8,262 nt of DNA, taken from Candidatus Hydrogenedentota bacterium. GTDB taxonomy: Bacteria > Hydrogenedentota > Hydrogenedentia > Hydrogenedentales > SLHB01. The notes under the pieces were generated by a model. The model worked only from the letters and a program-made list of their open reading frames with translations. It did not search any database and had not been told where the DNA came from. Every line of letters begins with the position of its first letter. Within the stretch, counting starts at the first letter, position 1. The translations under genes were made by a program, and so were the position numbers. The stretch is from contig JAHDWY010000166.1 of NCBI GenBank assembly GCA_023384315.1, forward strand, positions 1 to 8,262, given 5' to 3'. This document shows, piece by piece, positions 6,684 through 8,262 of this stretch.

Positions 6684-8262
6684 ATGGTCAAACGCCTCGT
6701 ATTATTTGTTCTCCCCACACTGATCCTGTTCTCCATCGTTGTCGGTGTCGCCAGCTATGTGGACGGCACGCGCGTGCCCGTGACGAACAGCGCCCCTGCG
6801 ACGAGCGATTCCGTCGCGACCGCCAACGCGCCAGATGCTGATGCACCGCGCGATACAAACGTTGCCCAGGTCGTTGATGAGCCGGAAGCTCCTCGCGAGT
6901 TGGCGACGAAGGCGGAGGATTTCCTATTGCTGGACCACCAGGGCCGCGCACACGAATTGCGCCGGTACGCCCTCGGCGCCAGCGCCATCGTGCTGTATTC
7001 CACGGCAACGGGGTGCCCCATCGCCCGGCAGAGCATCCCCAACCTGGAAGCGTTGATGGCCGAATTCGAGCCCCAGGGCGTCGAGTTCCTCCTCATTAAC
7101 GCCAGCCCGTACGATGACCGCGAAAGCGTCACGGAGGAGTTGCAGGAGTTCGGACAGGACGTTCCCGTCCTCATGGATGAAACCCAGCTTGTCCTGGGCG
7201 GACTCGACGTGGAGCGCACCTGCGAGGCGCTACTGATCGATCCGGCGACGTACGACATCGTTTATCGCGGTGCCCTGGACGACCGCATTGACTACACGAC
7301 GCAACGCCCGGAAGGCGGCCAGGACTACCTGCGCGATGCCTTGACCGCATTCCTGGCGGGTGAATCCGTTCCTGTCGCGTACACAGCGACCAAGGGTTGC
7401 CTGATCGACTACAAGCCCCTTCCGCAAGACATTTCCTATGCGAAGGATGTCGCGCCCATCATTGCCGAACGCTGTGTCGCCTGCCACACGGAAGGCAACA
7501 TCGCCCCCTTCGCCTTTGAAGATCACCGGGACGTATCCGGCCGCAGCAGAATGATCCGCGAAGTGATCCTGTCGAAGCGCATGCCGCCGTGGCACGCCGA
7601 CCCCCACGTCAACGAGTTCGCCAACGACCGCTCCCTTTCCATCGATGAGACCCGCACGCTGTTGGCGTGGATCGACGCCGGCGCCGAAAAGGATGGAGAG
7701 GAGGACCCCTTGGAATCGGTGGCCGCCGAGTCCTACGACGGCAAATGGCGCCTGGGCGAACCCGATCTCGTGGTGGAACTCCCCGAAGTGCAGCAACTGC
7801 CCGCCTCCGGCGTCATCGATTACCGCTACATCGACGTGCCGTCCGGACTCACGGAAGACAAGTGGCTGCGCGCGGCGGACGTGCGCCCGACCAACCTGGA
7901 AGTGGCGCATCACGTGCTGGTGTTCCTGATCTACCCGCCGGAGCTGCAGGACCAGCAGCCCGACTACGACGGCGGACTCGACGGCTACTTCGCCGACTAC
8001 CTGCCAGGAACCGTTCCGGAGCCATTGCCGGAGAACACGGGTAAATTCATCCCCGCGGGATCGACGTTCCAGTTCCAACTGCACTACACCGCGACAGGCA
8101 AGGAAGAAGAAGACCGCACGAGCATGGCGCTCTATTTCTACGACGAGAAGCCCGAGCGCGAACTCGGCACCCGCGCCGCGACGACCGTCGATTTCCTGAT
8201 CCCCCCGAACGATCCCGAAGCCCCCGCCGCCGCTTCGCACTATGTGGCCCGCGATTCGCTCC
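6684..8262 (+). CDS. Redoxin / cytochrome c / copper type II monooxygenase-like fusion protein, 3' end outside window
   Basis: 526 codons are open to the right edge. Residues 4-25 form a signal peptide or membrane anchor, followed by an Ala/Thr/Asp-rich linker to about 75. Residues 76-226 are a thioredoxin/peroxiredoxin-like domain (AEDFLLLDHQG, then TATGCPIARQSIPNL with Cys111, then YRGALDDR). Residues 251-335 are a cytochrome c-like domain with CVACH (Cys264, Cys267, His268) and probable axial Met300 in KRMPPWHADP. From about 376 the sequence resembles copper type II, ascorbate-dependent monooxygenases of the PHM/DBH fold: VAHHVLVF (His409, His410) as likely first copper ligands, and LHYTATGKEEEDRTSMALYF (His467). 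The other copper ligands would lie beyond the window. This arrangement occurs in Acidobacteria, Planctomycetes and Verrucomicrobia, without known substrate. It would act outside the cytoplasm. It follows coxD by 168 bases, so a separate transcript is plausible. Confidence 0.85.
   Translation, partial: MVKRLVLFVLPTLILFSIVVGVASYVDGTRVPVTNSAPATSDSVATANAPDADAPRDTNVAQVVDEPEAPRELATKAEDFLLLDHQGRAHELRRYALGASAIVLYSTATGCPIARQSIPNLEALMAEFEPQGVEFLLINASPYDDRESVTEELQEFGQDVPVLMDETQLVLGGLDVERTCEALLIDPATYDIVYRGALDDRIDYTTQRPEGGQDYLRDALTAFLAGESVPVAYTATKGCLIDYKPLPQDISYAKDVAPIIAERCVACHTEGNIAPFAFEDHRDVSGRSRMIREVILSKRMPPWHADPHVNEFANDRSLSIDETRTLLAWIDAGAEKDGEEDPLESVAAESYDGKWRLGEPDLVVELPEVQQLPASGVIDYRYIDVPSGLTEDKWLRAADVRPTNLEVAHHVLVFLIYPPELQDQQPDYDGGLDGYFADYLPGTVPEPLPENTGKFIPAGSTFQFQLHYTATGKEEEDRTSMALYFYDEKPERELGTRAATTVDFLIPPNDPEAPAAASHYVARDSL

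Noticed and set aside
6602..6841. 79-codon plus-strand open frame starting in the gap after coxD
   Set aside because: It runs out of frame into the well-supported N-terminus of the fusion protein, has no good ribosome binding site and encodes an Arg/Pro/Ser-rich product.
7230..8240. 336-codon open frame on the minus strand opposite the fusion gene
   Set aside because: The plus strand here encodes clear cytochrome c and copper-monooxygenase motifs; the antisense product has no family features and reflects codon bias.

Overview
This window is part of an aerobic respiratory-chain locus, all on the + strand. It runs from the end of an alternative complex III (ACIII) operon, through a complete caa3-type cytochrome c oxidase operon, into a large secreted redox protein cut off by the window edge. 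Base composition is moderately GC-rich. ACIII next to an A2-type caa3 oxidase, followed by a redoxin / cytochrome c / copper-monooxygenase fusion, points to a Gram-negative bacterium of the Acidobacteria, Planctomycetes-Verrucomicrobia, Hydrogenedentes or Bacteroidetes kind. The sequence alone does not fix the phylum.

Layout: (1) 1-2826 holds the 3' end of actE (monoheme cytochrome c), actF (ten-helix quinol:cytochrome c oxidoreductase subunit), an unnamed 158-residue single-helix membrane protein and a SCO/SenC copper chaperone with an unusual membrane-anchored C-terminus. Consecutive genes overlap by 4 to 14 bases, so translation is probably coupled. (2) 2827-2922 is a 96-base gap with one GC-rich hairpin. 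(3) 2923-6515 is coxB (CuA domain plus fused cytochrome c), coxA, coxC and coxD. The first three overlap. coxD sits 47 bases downstream, behind a perfect 6-bp hairpin. (4) 6516-6683 is a 168-base gap with two hairpins. (5) 6684-8262 is the first 526 codons of a redoxin-cytochrome c-Cu type II monooxygenase-like fusion.

Inferred teamwork: ACIII oxidises quinol and reduces c-type cytochrome; the c heme fused to CoxB hands electrons to CuA, then heme a and the heme a3-CuB site in CoxA, where O2 is reduced. The SCO protein probably delivers copper to CuA. The 158-residue protein is probably an accessory or structural subunit of ACIII or of an ACIII-oxidase supercomplex. The terminal fusion protein may be a separate periplasmic redox enzyme. 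I see no gene-free stretch above 300 bases, no tRNA or rRNA, no CRISPR array and no mobile element. The respiratory core is a known type of locus; the least explained parts are the 158-residue protein, the SCO tail and the tripartite fusion.
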